A stretch of 58,659 bases of DNA from Enhygromyxa salina (GCF_002994615.1 NZ_PVNK01000279.1:1-58659); one strand, 5' to 3'; shown: positions 28,538-37,593, numbered from the stretch's first letter. Numbers and translations: made by a program. The notes: generated from the sequence alone by a model not told the origin.

Positions 28538-29395
28538 CTAGCCCTTGCGGCGGATCTTGCCCTGGAGGGCCTCGACGACCACGTCGTGGGCCTCGCCCTC
28601 GAGCGTGCCCTGGAGCAGCCGACGCAGGTAGGCGCGGTGCTCGGGGTCGCCCGCGGCCCAGCGCAGCGGCTTGCCCTTGAGCTTGCCAAAGTTGAAAGCC
28701 GGCTCGCCGTCCTTCCACATGAAGCGGCGGGCGTCGTCGACGTAGGCGGCGTTGACGGCGGTGCTGAGCTCGTCGAGATCGCGGACCCCCGTCGGTAGAT
28801 CGTCGTAGCGCGCGAGCTGGCCGGCGAAGACCTTGAGGCTGGCGATCGTGTCGGCCTCGGCACCGTGGGCGCCCTCGAGCTCCTCGCCGCAGTAGAAGCC
28901 GACGGCGGCCGCGAGGTTGCGCGGCTCTCGGCTGTGAAAGATGACCTGCGAGTCGACCAGGCGCGGGGCCGAGAGGTCGAGCTCGACCTCGGTCCGCCCG
29001 AACTCGGCCTTGAGCAGGCGGATGTCGAGGCGCCCGATCGCAAAGCCCGCCAGGTCCGCGCCCCGGAGCAGCTCGGCCAGCTCACCCGCGAGCTCAGCGA
29101 AGCTCGGACAACCCTCGAGATCCTCGTTGTAGATCCCGTGGATCTCGCTCGCCTCTTGCGGAATCCGCTGCTTGGGATCGATCCTCCAGGTCCGCGGCGC
29201 CTCGATCGCCACGGGGTCCGAGGACACGCGCAGCAGCGAGATCTCGATGATCCGATCGCGCATGGCGTCGGTCCCGGTCGCCTCGATGTCGAGGAACACG
29301 ATCGGGCGGTCGAGGCTCTGGACAAACTCGAAAAAGCGAGGGCCGAGATCCTTGATCTGGGGGACTCGGGTGGCGGTGGCGGTCTCTTCGCTCAT
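28538..29395 (-). CDS. DnaQ-like 3'-5' exonuclease (DEDDh)
   Basis: A 285-residue protein whose first 180 residues form an RNase H-fold exonuclease. The DEDDh motifs are FLDIEATGTD (Exo I, Asp and Glu), FAIGRLDIRLL (Exo II Asp) and GAHGAEADTIAS (Exo III, His and Asp). The C-terminal 90 residues include AFNFGKLKGKPLRW, a segment found after such exonuclease domains in other bacterial proteins. It may proofread or process DNA or RNA. It is not adjacent to a polymerase gene. Start ATG 29395. Confidence 0.88.
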   Translation of the reverse strand: MSEETATATRVPQIKDLGPRFFEFVQSLDRPIVFLDIEATGTDAMRDRIIEISLLRVSSDPVAIEAPRTWRIDPKQRIPQEASEIHGIYNEDLEGCPSFAELAGELAELLRGADLAGFAIGRLDIRLLKAEFGRTEVELDLSAPRLVDSQVIFHSREPRNLAAAVGFYCGEELEGAHGAEADTIASLKVFAGQLARYDDLPTGVRDLDELSTAVNAAYVDDARRFMWKDGEPAFNFGKLKGKPLRWAAGDPEHRAYLRRLLQGTLEGEAHDVVVEALQGKIRRKG

Positions 29396-29591
29396 GCGGG
29401 CGCGGTTATATACCCGCGCCCGCGTGACCCGGCAGCCGGCCGAGCACAGCGCCGGAGGTAGCTGCGCCCCTCCAGAAGCCGTAGCGGATGTAAGCTCGAA
29501 GACTGCAAATTGCGCTATGAATTAGCCTTTATTTGAGAACCAAGCACATCGTTTGTTTTGTGCCCACCCGATCGCTGGTACGTTTGCGCTC

Positions 29592-30722
29592 ATGCTACTG
29601 GGTTCCTGTCGATCGGTTGGTGCGCGGTTCACGGCGGTTGCGGCGTTGAGCTTGCTGGCGCTCGGATGTGGCAAAGACTCGGGCGCCGACGCCAGCTCGG
29701 GCGCCGACGGCATCAGCAGCGGCATCGGCGGTGACGGCGACAGCGACAGCGAGGGCGGCGACAGCGACCCGGACACCGGCTCGCCCAAGCTCGACATGGA
29801 CAGCGAGGACACCGACATGCTGCCCTGCGGCGAGGGCGAGCTGTGCGAGTGCGACATCCCGCCTCACACCCCCTGCGATGGGCCCGCCAACACGCCCGTC
29901 GTCCAGGCGCTCGGGCTCAACTGCCCGGGCGATCCCACCGTCACCTTCGCAACCACCGGGGCCGCGGCCGGCATCGGCACGCGCAGCTCGTTCGGCAACC
30001 TCGGCGCGTTCCCCCCGCAAGAGGGCAGCCAGTACGTGGTCATCGGCTCGGGTGCCGTCGCGGAGCTCGACGACAATTCGGGCCTCGGGGCCTGCAACTC
30101 CGACCTCGGCGCCTACGATCCGGGCTCGCTCCCGGCCCCGCTCGTCGGGGCCGACGTCGGCGCCCAGACCTGCGCCGAGAACCCCGCCCTCGTCGGCATG
30201 GGCGACTGCTCGAACACGATCGAGGCCCAGCTCGCGGGCTCCGTCAATGACTACACCGAGCTGCGCATCACCGCGACGGTCCCCGACTTCGTCAACTCGT
30301 TCAGCTACAACCTCGCGTACTTCAGCTACGAGTACCCCGAGTACTACCAGTCGGTATTCAACGACATGTACATCGGCTGGCTCGAGTCCGAGGTCTGGAC
30401 CGGCAACGTGTCCTTCGACGAGTTCGGCGCCCCGATCTCGCTCAACGCGGGCTTCCTCGACTACCGCGACGCCAACTCGGACAACGATCCGGACTGCCAA
30501 GGGGGCTGCTCCGCGCCCGAGCTCCACGGGACCTGCATGGAGGGCCACGCGGGCACCAAGTGGCTGACGACGACCGCGGGCGTCAAGCCGGGCGAGACGA
30601 TCACCCTCGTGCTCGCGATCTTCGACATGAGCGACTCGGTCCTCGACAGCTACGCGTTCATCGACAACTTCCAGTGGGGCTGCGACGGCGACCAGCCGCC
30701 CTCGACCACCCCGATCGAGTGA
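29592..30722 (+). CDS. Choice-of-anchor-L-type secreted lipoprotein
   Basis: A 376-residue protein with a lipoprotein signal (SLLALGC) and an acidic Gly/Asp/Ser linker. The body contains TTGAAAGIGTRSSFGNLGAF and YNLAYFSYEYPEYYQSVFND, the pattern of choice-of-anchor L domains found in Myxococcota and other bacteria, usually on surface or secreted proteins. Several Cys pairs (CECDIPPHTPCDG, DCQGGC) suggest disulfides. The anchor here appears to be the N-terminal lipid. The start ATG 29592 fits the signal; an earlier TTG (29553) exists. The 196-base AT-rich gap before it separates it from the divergent exonuclease. Confidence 0.75.
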   Translation: MLLGSCRSVGARFTAVAALSLLALGCGKDSGADASSGADGISSGIGGDGDSDSEGGDSDPDTGSPKLDMDSEDTDMLPCGEGELCECDIPPHTPCDGPANTPVVQALGLNCPGDPTVTFATTGAAAGIGTRSSFGNLGAFPPQEGSQYVVIGSGAVAELDDNSGLGACNSDLGAYDPGSLPAPLVGADVGAQTCAENPALVGMGDCSNTIEAQLAGSVNDYTELRITATVPDFVNSFSYNLAYFSYEYPEYYQSVFNDMYIGWLESEVWTGNVSFDEFGAPISLNAGFLDYRDANSDNDPDCQGGCSAPELHGTCMEGHAGTKWLTTTAGVKPGETITLVLAIFDMSDSVLDSYAFIDNFQWGCDGDQPPSTTPIE

Positions 30723-30739
30723 GCGCGTACAGCGTGCTA

Positions 30740-30899
30740 GCAGCCCGGGGTGCAATGCCTCGCGCCGCCTCGCTTGGCCTCTTCGCCGAGGGCTTTGTCG
30801 CCAAAACTTGCAGTACGCCCGGTACAGCGGCGTTTTGGCTTCGCGCCCTCGGCGAAGATTCCGGCGCGAGGCGACACGATGCATTGCACCCCGGGCTGC
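30740..30899 (+). mobile_element. 160-bp palindromic MITE-like element, copy A
   Basis: The element starts GCAGCCCGGGGTGCAATGC and ends with the exact inverse of that 19-base sequence. Inner inverted repeats (CTTCGCCGAGGGC with GCCCTCGGCGAAG; CGCCAAAAC with GTTTTGGC) make it one long imperfect hairpin centred on GTACGCCCGGTAC. It is flanked on both sides by TA (30738-30739 and 30900-30901). Copy B at 37373-37532 is its reverse complement with only two differences in 160 bases. No protein is encoded. TA flanks and palindromic ends suggest a non-autonomous element moved by a TA-targeting transposase of the IS630/Tc1-mariner kind, none of which is in the window. Confidence 0.85.
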
Positions 30900-30910
30900 T
30901 AGCGTCGGGC

Positions 30911-31183
30911 ATGTCGAAGCCTGGCGCCCTCGCCCTCGCCCTCGTGGTTGCAGCGCTGCTCGGCGGCTGCAAGGACGACTACGCGACCAAGATGTGTCTG
31001 TCCGAGGAGGGCACGCCCCAGGACTGCGGGATCGCGTGCACGATCAGCCAGTCCGAGGACGCGTGCAAGAAGTGGGAGAAGCTGACGATCGAGCTGTGCG
31101 ACGAGCACGGCAAAGAGGCGTGCCAGGAGATCTGCGAGGCCGACAAGAACGACTACGCCTGCACCAAAGCCAAGTCGATGTAG
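30911..31183 (+). CDS. Small cysteine-rich lipoprotein
   Basis: A 90-residue protein with a lipoprotein signal ending LLGGC (Cys 20). The mature part of about 70 residues holds seven further cysteines in a spaced pattern (MC, DCGIAC, DAC, LC, ACQEIC, AC), which suggests a disulfide-stabilised domain. Not a recognised family. The ATG is only 11 bases from the end of palindromic element copy A, so the native upstream region may have been displaced. Its stop abuts the stop of the convergent murein endopeptidase gene with no gap. Confidence 0.75.
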   Translation: MSKPGALALALVVAALLGGCKDDYATKMCLSEEGTPQDCGIACTISQSEDACKKWEKLTIELCDEHGKEACQEICEADKNDYACTKAKSM

Positions 31184-32389
31184 TCACAAGTCCGCGCACT
31201 CGGGCTCGGCCGGGCCGCAGGGGAAGCGCACGTGGATGTGGCCCTCGTGCCCGGGCGAGTGCCGGATCAGCCCGAGGCTGGCCTTCGACCCCCGCGGGTA
31301 TTGGATCATCGCGTCGAGCTGCTCCTCGCTCGCGCCCGCGGCCTTGGCCGCCTTGTAGAGCCGCCGCTGGCTGCCGTAGTCCAAGAAGATCACCTGGACG
31401 ATCGCCGCGCTCGCGAACGCGCTGACCAGCGTCCAGGTCGTGGCCCAGTCGACCCGGCGCATGCTCGGCTTGAGGCCCTGGGGCACCTCGGCGCGCAGCG
31501 GCAAGCGGATGTCGAGGTCGCGCCCGGTCTGGTGCGAGATGTGGCCGCCGATCTTCCCGCCGCGCTGGCGGCTCATGGTCCCGACCTTGATCGGGTGGGG
31601 GTAGTCGCTGGTCGCGGCGAAGCAGTCGAGCGCGGCCACGGTCTGGCGCACGGCCCAGGTCGTGCCGTAGGCCGACTTGGGGTAGCTCAGCCGGTAGCGC
31701 TCGCCCGGCGGGATCTGGACCCCGGCGACGAGCGCCCCCGCTCGCGGGACGCCGACGCCGTGGGCCCCCGGCCGGACCAGCGCCGCGCGATCGGAGGTCG
31801 GCTGATCGTTGACGATCGCGTTGAACACGATCGGGTCGATCCAGATCTGCACGCGCTCCCCGAGCTCGAGCGAGCGCCCGAGCTCGCGCACGTTCCAGGC
31901 TCGCAAGCGGCGATAGTCGACGCCGTAGCGCCGCGCGATCGTGCCCCAGCTGTCGCCCTCGATGACCTCGTGCTCGACGAGCTGACGCGGGGGCGGGTAG
32001 CGTCGCGCGTGGATCCGCAGGGCCTTGGGCCGCCACGGGTGCGGCTGCGCGTCGGCGGCCATGTCGTTCCACTCGCGGATGCTGTGGGCGCGGACGTCGT
32101 AGCGCAGCGCGAGCTCCTCGATCGTCTCGCGCGGGAGGGTCGGGTGCCGGATCCACGTGGGCAGCGGGCCGGGCTCGTGGGCGGGCATGCGCCAGCTGGG
32201 AGCGAAGGCCACGACCTCGTCGACCGCGGGCTCGAGCGCCTCGTCGAGGACCGAGATCTCGCGCATCTCGAGCGCCTGGGCCCGCCCGAGCTCGACGCTG
32301 TGCGCGGGCGGGAGGCGCTCGACCGGCGCCGCCGCGACCGCCTCGCACGCGCTCAACAAGGCGCTCAGGCACAGCAGCTCGACCCGCAC
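31184..32389 (-). CDS. LysM-containing murein endopeptidase (MepA/M74-like) lipoprotein
   Basis: A 401-residue exported protein starting at GTG 32389 with a lipoprotein signal (LSALLSAC). Two LysM-like segments follow, the clearer one being HEVIEGDSWGTIARRYGVDY. The C-terminal half resembles penicillin-insensitive murein endopeptidase (peptidase M74): SAYGTTWAV, the metal-binding GGHISHQTGRDLDIRL (about residues 278-293) and HEGHIHVRFPCG. It would cleave peptidoglycan cross-links in the periplasm or outside the cell. The frame extends upstream to 32740, but that part is antisense to aspartokinase. Divergent from lysC with starts 32 bases apart. Confidence 0.88.
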   Translation of the reverse strand: MRVELLCLSALLSACEAVAAAPVERLPPAHSVELGRAQALEMREISVLDEALEPAVDEVVAFAPSWRMPAHEPGPLPTWIRHPTLPRETIEELALRYDVRAHSIREWNDMAADAQPHPWRPKALRIHARRYPPPRQLVEHEVIEGDSWGTIARRYGVDYRRLRAWNVRELGRSLELGERVQIWIDPIVFNAIVNDQPTSDRAALVRPGAHGVGVPRAGALVAGVQIPPGERYRLSYPKSAYGTTWAVRQTVAALDCFAATSDYPHPIKVGTMSRQRGGKIGGHISHQTGRDLDIRLPLRAEVPQGLKPSMRRVDWATTWTLVSAFASAAIVQVIFLDYGSQRRLYKAAKAAGASEEQLDAMIQYPRGSKASLGLIRHSPGHEGHIHVRFPCGPAEPECADL

Positions 32390-32420
32390 AGCCCAAGAGT
32401 ACCCGTGATATGACCGCGCC

Positions 32421-33689
32421 GTGAGCGAGCGCGAGCAGCCCGTGGTCATGAAGTTCGGCGGCAGCAGCGTGGCCGACTTCGAGCGCCTGCGCAGGGTCGC
32501 CGAGATCATTGCGACGCGAGCACGCGAGCGTCCGACGGTCGTGGTCGTGTCGGCGATGGGCAAGACCACGGACCGCCTGGTCCGCGAGGCCCGCTCGCTG
32601 TGCGAGCCCCCCGCCCCGCGCGAGCTCGACATGCTGCTGACGACCGGCGAGCGCACGAGCATGGCGCTGCTGGCCCTGACGCTGTGTGGCCGGGGGATCT
32701 CGGCGATCAGCCTGACGGGCTCGCAGTGCGGGGTGATCACGGATCATCAGCACGGGCGCGCGCGGATCGTCGAGGTCCGCCCCTTTCGGATCCTCGACGA
32801 GCTCGCCGCCGGCCACGTCGTCGTGGTCGGTGGGTTTCAGGGCGTGTCCTACAAGCGCGAGGTCACGACCCTCGGGCGCGGAGGCTCGGACACCAGCGCG
32901 GTCGCGCTCGCGGCCGCGCTCGGGGCCGACTGCGAGATCTACAGCGACGTCGACGGCGTCTACGACGGCGATCCGCGCAAGCTCGGCGGCGCCGCGCGGA
33001 TCGACGAGATCGGCTACGAGCAGATGGCCGCGCTGTCGCGCGCGGGCGCCCAGGTCCTCCACGCGCGCGCGGTCGAGCTCGCGGCCGAGCGCGGTATTGC
33101 GATCTACGCCCGCGCGAGCTTCCCGGTCGACGGCAAGCGCGGCCAGACCGTGATCCGCAACAACCCCGCCGCGCCGACGGGGGTCCGGGCCGTGACCTGT
33201 GATCGCGCCGTGATCGAGGTCCGGCTGCGGCTCGCCCGGCCGGTCGGCGGCGAGGAGACAGTCGCGGTCATCGCGGAGCTCGGGCGGGCGCTCGGCGGGC
33301 TCGGGCTCGCCTACCTGCAGATCGACGAGCGCGGCATCACCGGGCTGCTCTCGGCCAGCTTGCGCGACGACCTCGAGAGCTTCGAGGCCGAGCTCGGGCG
33401 GCTGATCTCGCGCCTCGCCCACAGGTCGCCGCCCGTGACCGTGGACGCCCTCGAGTATCGGGGTGATCTGGCCGTCTTGACCCTCGTCGGCGCCGGCCTC
33501 GAGGAGCGCCGCGACACGAGCGAGCGCGCGCTCTCGGTCCTCGCCGAGGCCGGGGTTCGGCTCCGCGGCATGCGAACAGATGGTCAGTCCCTCGCGCTGC
33601 TGATCGCCCAAGACGAGGCCGAGCTGGCGACCGCGCGCATGCACCGGGCCATGCTCGAGCGCAGCGAGCCGCCCCGCGGGTCGGTCTGA
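32421..33689 (+). CDS. lysC: Aspartate kinase
   Basis: A 422-residue aspartokinase. The amino acid kinase domain has MKFGGSSVAD at the N-terminus, VVVSAMGKTTD, TTGERTSMALL, GFQGVSYKREVTTLGRGGSD and YSDVDGVYDGDPR. The C-terminal third (from about residue 265) should be the paired ACT regulatory region that binds lysine or threonine; it is more diverged than the catalytic half. It catalyses the first step of lysine, threonine and methionine synthesis. GTG start 32421. Confidence 0.95.
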   Translation: MSEREQPVVMKFGGSSVADFERLRRVAEIIATRARERPTVVVVSAMGKTTDRLVREARSLCEPPAPRELDMLLTTGERTSMALLALTLCGRGISAISLTGSQCGVITDHQHGRARIVEVRPFRILDELAAGHVVVVGGFQGVSYKREVTTLGRGGSDTSAVALAAALGADCEIYSDVDGVYDGDPRKLGGAARIDEIGYEQMAALSRAGAQVLHARAVELAAERGIAIYARASFPVDGKRGQTVIRNNPAAPTGVRAVTCDRAVIEVRLRLARPVGGEETVAVIAELGRALGGLGLAYLQIDERGITGLLSASLRDDLESFEAELGRLISRLAHRSPPVTVDALEYRGDLAVLTLVGAGLEERRDTSERALSVLAEAGVRLRGMRTDGQSLALLIAQDEAELATARMHRAMLERSEPPRGSV

Positions 33690-33989
33690 TGAGCCCGACC
33701 TCCGCAACTCCAGGGCATCGTCGCGATCGCCCCTGACATGGATGTCGCAGTCGAGGTCCCGCGACCTCACCTCGTCAACTCACTTCGTCGAGATCCTTGG
33801 GGATTTGGTCCTTGGCACCGTGACTGCTATGTGTGCCAGCCGTTCGCGGTCCTGTCTCCGCGATGCTCTCCCCGGTCTCCGCGAACAGTTCGAACGCTGA
33901 CGACCTCATGAATCGACCGACGAGGCAATCGTCGGTCGCTAGCCCCCGGCCACTGTCGTGGCCCCCGACAAAACCCTACTGGAGACGAC
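33690..33989 (+). other. Intergenic leader with two strong inverted repeats
   Basis: This 300-base gap contains no gene. Two stem-loops are visible: GTTCGCGG pairing with CCGCGAAC across about 29 bases (33840-33884), and CGACCGACGA-GGCAA-TCGTCGGTCG (33914-33938), a perfect 10-bp stem with a 5-base loop. Neither is followed by a T-run. The second ends about 50 bases before the Gly-Asp lipoprotein start, placing it in that gene's probable 5' leader. It could otherwise be an aspartokinase terminator. Confidence 0.5.
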
Positions 33990-34505
<516 letters not shown>

Positions 34506-34533
34506 GCCAGCGACCCTGGTCCCTGCGACAACT

Positions 34534-34567
34534 AAAGAGCGCGAGCCTGGCTGGGCTCGCGCTCTTT
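34534..34567. terminator. Bidirectional terminator-like hairpin
   Basis: AAAGAGCGCGAGCC (34534-34547) pairs perfectly with GGCTCGCGCTCTTT (34554-34567) across a 6-base loop, giving a 14-bp stem flanked by A/T pairs. It sits midway between the convergent Gly-Asp lipoprotein (ends 34505) and hydrolase (ends 34601) genes. The A...T outer pairs make it suitable for both directions. Confidence 0.85.
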
Positions 34568-34600
34568 CTCGTTGCGCCGTCTGCTCGGCGGCTTGCGGGG

Positions 34601-35461
34601 CTACTCGGCCGCGCTGTGTGCGAGCTCGTCGGGCCCGACGACGTGCAGGTGCGCGGGGACCGGCTCGAACGCGTACTCGATCTCGTCGAGCTCATCGGGC
34701 TCGTCCGGGTCCGTTTCGGCCTCGAAGAACTCGCAGCACGCCCGATAGGGCGCCCCGGCGACGACCAACGAGGCGTGACCGCCCGGGAGCATGATGTAGT
34801 CGCGCGCCGCGACCCCGTCGATCGGGCCCGGCGGCGGACACAGGACATCGGACGCGGCGTGGATCTGGCGCAGGCGCACGTTCTCGGGGACCGGCGCGGC
34901 GAGCAGATCTTCGAGGAAGGCCGAGCCCGGCAGCACCTGCCAGACCGAGGGGCTCACGACGCCGACCGCCGCGACACCGGCGAGACCCATCCAGGTCCCG
35001 CTCAGGGGCGAGCCCATCATCACGAGGTTGCGGACGTAGCGGTGGCCCTGGAGGAATTTGATCGAGTGGAGCCCGATCAGCCCGCCCATGCTGTATCCAA
35101 TCAGATCCACGCGCTCGACCCCGAGCTTCTCGCACAGGGTCCGCAGGTGGTTGGTCAGATCTTCGGCCGAGCGCCGGATCGAGCCGAGGTTGAAGGTGCC
35201 GTAGGCGTAGCTGAACACCACCCGGCCGTCACGCTGGAAGCGACGGGTCAGCGGCAACATGGTTCCGCGGGTGCCGAGGAAGCCGTGGACCAACACGACC
35301 GGCGGCAGCTCGGGCCGCGTCCACGACATGTCCGTGCTGACCTTGTTGCCACGGACGAGGTGGCGGCTGTACTCGATCACGTGGGTCGCGATCTTGACCG
35401 CTCCACGGACGTGGTTCTCGAGCCGCTCCGGGACACTCATTCGTACGTAAGTGTACCCCAT
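34601..35461 (-). CDS. Alpha/beta hydrolase (lipase-like)
   Basis: A 286-residue alpha/beta hydrolase. The oxyanion region is PPVVLVHGFLGTRG and the nucleophile elbow is GYSMGG. A catalytic His is likely in LPGGHASLV near the end. The layout resembles class 2 lipases and thioesterase-like esterases such as EstA. The N-terminus lacks a signal peptide. I place the start at ATG 35461; ATG 35440 (MSVPERLEN) is equally plausible. The C-terminal 40 residues are acidic (DPDEPDELDEIE). Confidence 0.82.
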   Translation of the reverse strand: MGYTYVRMSVPERLENHVRGAVKIATHVIEYSRHLVRGNKVSTDMSWTRPELPPVVLVHGFLGTRGTMLPLTRRFQRDGRVVFSYAYGTFNLGSIRRSAEDLTNHLRTLCEKLGVERVDLIGYSMGGLIGLHSIKFLQGHRYVRNLVMMGSPLSGTWMGLAGVAAVGVVSPSVWQVLPGSAFLEDLLAAPVPENVRLRQIHAASDVLCPPPGPIDGVAARDYIMLPGGHASLVVAGAPYRACCEFFEAETDPDEPDELDEIEYAFEPVPAHLHVVGPDELAHSAAE

Positions 35462-35550
35462 GACATCCTGACAGTAGCCATTTTGGTCCCAATTCAGACC
35501 CCCGGCGGGACCCGCGAACGCGCCTGCACGGCGCCGTGGGAGCAAATTTT

Positions 35551-35562
35551 ACCTGTACAGGT
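35551..35562. promoter_or_regulatory. Perfect 12-bp palindrome ACCTGTACAGGT
   Basis: A perfect palindrome, immediately preceded by TTTT, in the relatively AT-rich divergent gap between the hydrolase and hemE (35462-35701). The CTGT...ACAG core resembles dimeric repressor operators. It could regulate either gene; the regulator is unknown. Confidence 0.35.
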
Positions 35563-35701
35563 GATCTGCGCCCGATTCGTGATGGTCACATTTCCCATTT
35601 GCGATAGCCATGATCGGACAAACCGCGATACGCGCATTTGGTCGATCGTTGCCGCCGCCGCCGACCCGCCCACCTTCGGCAGACTATAGTCCGGCCGACT
35701 C

Positions 35702-36757
35702 ATGCCGATCCACAACACCAGCTTCCTCGACGCATGCCGCGGCCAGCGGCCGGCGCGAACGCCCGTGTGGCTGATGCGACAGGCCGGGCGTTACCTGCCC
35801 GAGTACCGCGCGATCCGCAAGAAGGTCTCGTTCCTCGAGCTGTGTCGGACGCCCGAGCTCGCCGCCGAGGTCACGGTTCAGCCGGTCGACCGGCTCGGGG
35901 TCGACGCCGCGATCCTGTTCAGCGACATCCTGGTCGTGTTCGACGCCATGGGCGTGGCGGTCGAATTCAACCCGGGGCCGCAGCTGCCCTCACCCGTGCG
36001 CACAAACGCCGACATCGAGGCCCTGCGCTGGGGGGATCCGGGCGAGGACGTCGGCTACGTGATGAACGCGGTCCGAGCGTGCAAGTCGGCGCTCGCCGAT
36101 CGCGTGCCGCTGATCGGTTTTTGCGGGGCGCCGTTCACGACCGTCAGCTACCTGATCGAGGGCGGCGGCAGCCGAGATTTTCTCGAGGTCAAGAAGCTGA
36201 TGTTCTGCGAGCCGGTGATGTTCGGCCAGCTGATGGCGAACATGAGCGAGCTGCTCGCCCGCTACCTGATCGGGCAGATCGACGCCGGGGTCGACGCCGT
36301 GCAGATCTTCGACAGCTGGGCCGGCGCCGTCGGCCCCCGCGACTACGAGACCCACGTGCTGCCCCACACGATCGCGCTCGTCGAGGCCGTCCGCGCCCAC
36401 ACCCCCGCGGGCCGCGATCCGGTCCCGGTCATCTTGTTCGCGCGCGGCAACGCCAACACCCTCGCGCTCACGGCCCGGGCGCCAGCCGACGTGATCGGCA
36501 TCGACTGGAGCATCGAGCTCGACGCCGCGATCGAGGTTGTCGGCCACGATCGCGTGGTCCAGGGCAACCTCGATCCGGGCGTGCTGCTCGGTCCGCCCGA
36601 GCTGATCCAGTCCCGGGTCCGGGCCACGCTCGCCGACGCCCGCGCGGCCAAGGCCCACGTGTTCAACCTCGGCCACGGGATCTCCCGCTTCACCGACCCC
36701 GAGCACGCCAAGCTCATGGTCGACACGGTCCACGCCGGGCTGAGCGAGGGGGCCTGA
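35702..36757 (+). CDS. hemE: Uroporphyrinogen decarboxylase
   Basis: A 351-residue enzyme with both family signatures: RTPVWLMRQAGRYLPEYR near the N-terminus (residues 19-36) and GFCGAPFTTVSYLIEGGGSR in the middle. It decarboxylates uroporphyrinogen III to coproporphyrinogen III in heme synthesis. Length is normal for the family. The thioredoxin-like lipoprotein gene follows after one base, so they form an operon. Confidence 0.97.
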   Translation: MPIHNTSFLDACRGQRPARTPVWLMRQAGRYLPEYRAIRKKVSFLELCRTPELAAEVTVQPVDRLGVDAAILFSDILVVFDAMGVAVEFNPGPQLPSPVRTNADIEALRWGDPGEDVGYVMNAVRACKSALADRVPLIGFCGAPFTTVSYLIEGGGSRDFLEVKKLMFCEPVMFGQLMANMSELLARYLIGQIDAGVDAVQIFDSWAGAVGPRDYETHVLPHTIALVEAVRAHTPAGRDPVPVILFARGNANTLALTARAPADVIGIDWSIELDAAIEVVGHDRVVQGNLDPGVLLGPPELIQSRVRATLADARAAKAHVFNLGHGISRFTDPEHAKLMVDTVHAGLSEGA

Positions 36758-36758
36758 G

Positions 36759-37310
36759 GTGCGGCTGCGCTCGAGCGTCTCGCCCCTGTGCCTGGTGCTG
36801 CTCACCGGCTGTCCAACAACTCCCACGACCACGCCGCCGCCGTCCGACGACGGCGCGATCGAGGAGCCGAGCACCCCGATCATCCCAGCCGAGCCCGCCA
36901 ACCACACCGAGGGTGACGAGCTCGAGGCCACGATCCCGGTCATCGGCGGCGACTCGATCGAGCTGTCGAGCCTCCGCGGGCGCCCGGTCTTGCTCGAGAT
37001 CTCGGCCAGCTGGGAGCCGGGCTTCGCCGAGGCCCACGCGCTCTACGCCGAGCTGCTCGCCGAGCACGGCGAGCTCGCGGTCATCGTCGTCGTCGCCGAT
37101 CCCGAAGACGCGGGCCTGAGCGGGCTGCCGCCGGAGTTCACCCTCGCCTGGGATCCGGCCGGGGCGCTCGCGGCCAAGTTCTCCGTCGCGACCTTCCCGA
37201 CGATGTTCGTGATCGACCGCGGCGGCCGGATCTCCGCGGTCGTCAACGGCTGGGACGCCGGGGTCCACGACGCGCTGCGCGAGTCGGTCGCCAGGGCCTC
37301 AAGCTCCTGA
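36759..37310 (+). CDS. Thioredoxin-fold lipoprotein lacking the CXXC site
   Basis: A 183-residue protein with a lipoprotein signal (LVLLTGC), a Thr/Pro linker and a TlpA/AhpC-TSA-type domain. At the position where redox-active family members have WCxxC, this one reads EISASWEPGFAEAH, so both cysteines are absent. The cis-proline region survives (VATFPTMFVIDRGG). It cannot act as a classical disulfide reductase and may bind or scaffold. GTG start with GAGGGGG upstream, one base after the hemE stop. Confidence 0.8.
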   Translation: MRLRSSVSPLCLVLLTGCPTTPTTTPPPSDDGAIEEPSTPIIPAEPANHTEGDELEATIPVIGGDSIELSSLRGRPVLLEISASWEPGFAEAHALYAELLAEHGELAVIVVVADPEDAGLSGLPPEFTLAWDPAGALAAKFSVATFPTMFVIDRGGRISAVVNGWDAGVHDALRESVARASSS

Positions 37311-37372
37311 CCGGCGCAGGCACTAGACCTCAATCAAGCGCTGAATTGAACAAGCTGAATAATTTAGGGCTA

Positions 37373-37532
37373 GCAGCCCGGGGTGCAATGCATCGTGTCG
37401 CCTCGCGCCGGAATTTTCGCCGAAGGCGCGAAGCCAAAACGCCGCTGTACCGGGCGTACTGCAAGTTTTGGCGACAAAGCCCTCGGCGAAGAGGCCAAGC
37501 GAGGCGGCGCGAGGCATTGCACCCCGGGCTGC
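37373..37532 (-). mobile_element. 160-bp palindromic MITE-like element, copy B
   Basis: Reverse-complement copy of the element at 30740-30899: same 160-base length, 158 identical positions, same 19-base terminal inverted repeats, and TA on both sides (37371-37372 and 37533-37534). It lies in the convergent gap between the CXXC-less thioredoxin-fold lipoprotein and the methyltransferase lipoprotein. Sequence right of it (TAGTACGAGCCG...) is shared with 43641-43700, where the element is absent. Confidence 0.85.
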
Positions 37533-37593
37533 TAGTACGAGCCGAAAGGCGAGCGTTTGGGGGGAGCGGAGGGGGCTTCGCCGCCGCAGCGAG
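37533..37593 (+). repeat. About 60-bp repeat next to MITE copy B (pair of 43641-43700)
   Basis: Starting with CTAGTAC at the edge of the palindromic element, this sequence runs AGGCGAGCGTTTGGGG, GAGCGGAGGGGGCTTCGCC, GCCGCAGCGAG and is matched nearly base for base at 43641-43700. It leads directly into a copy of the dispersed 3'-flank repeat (37589-37656). Confidence 0.8.

Noticed and set aside
30560..30910. N-terminal extension of the small Cys-rich lipoprotein across the MITE
   Set aside because: It would include the palindromic element as coding sequence and hide the lipoprotein signal starting at ATG 30911.
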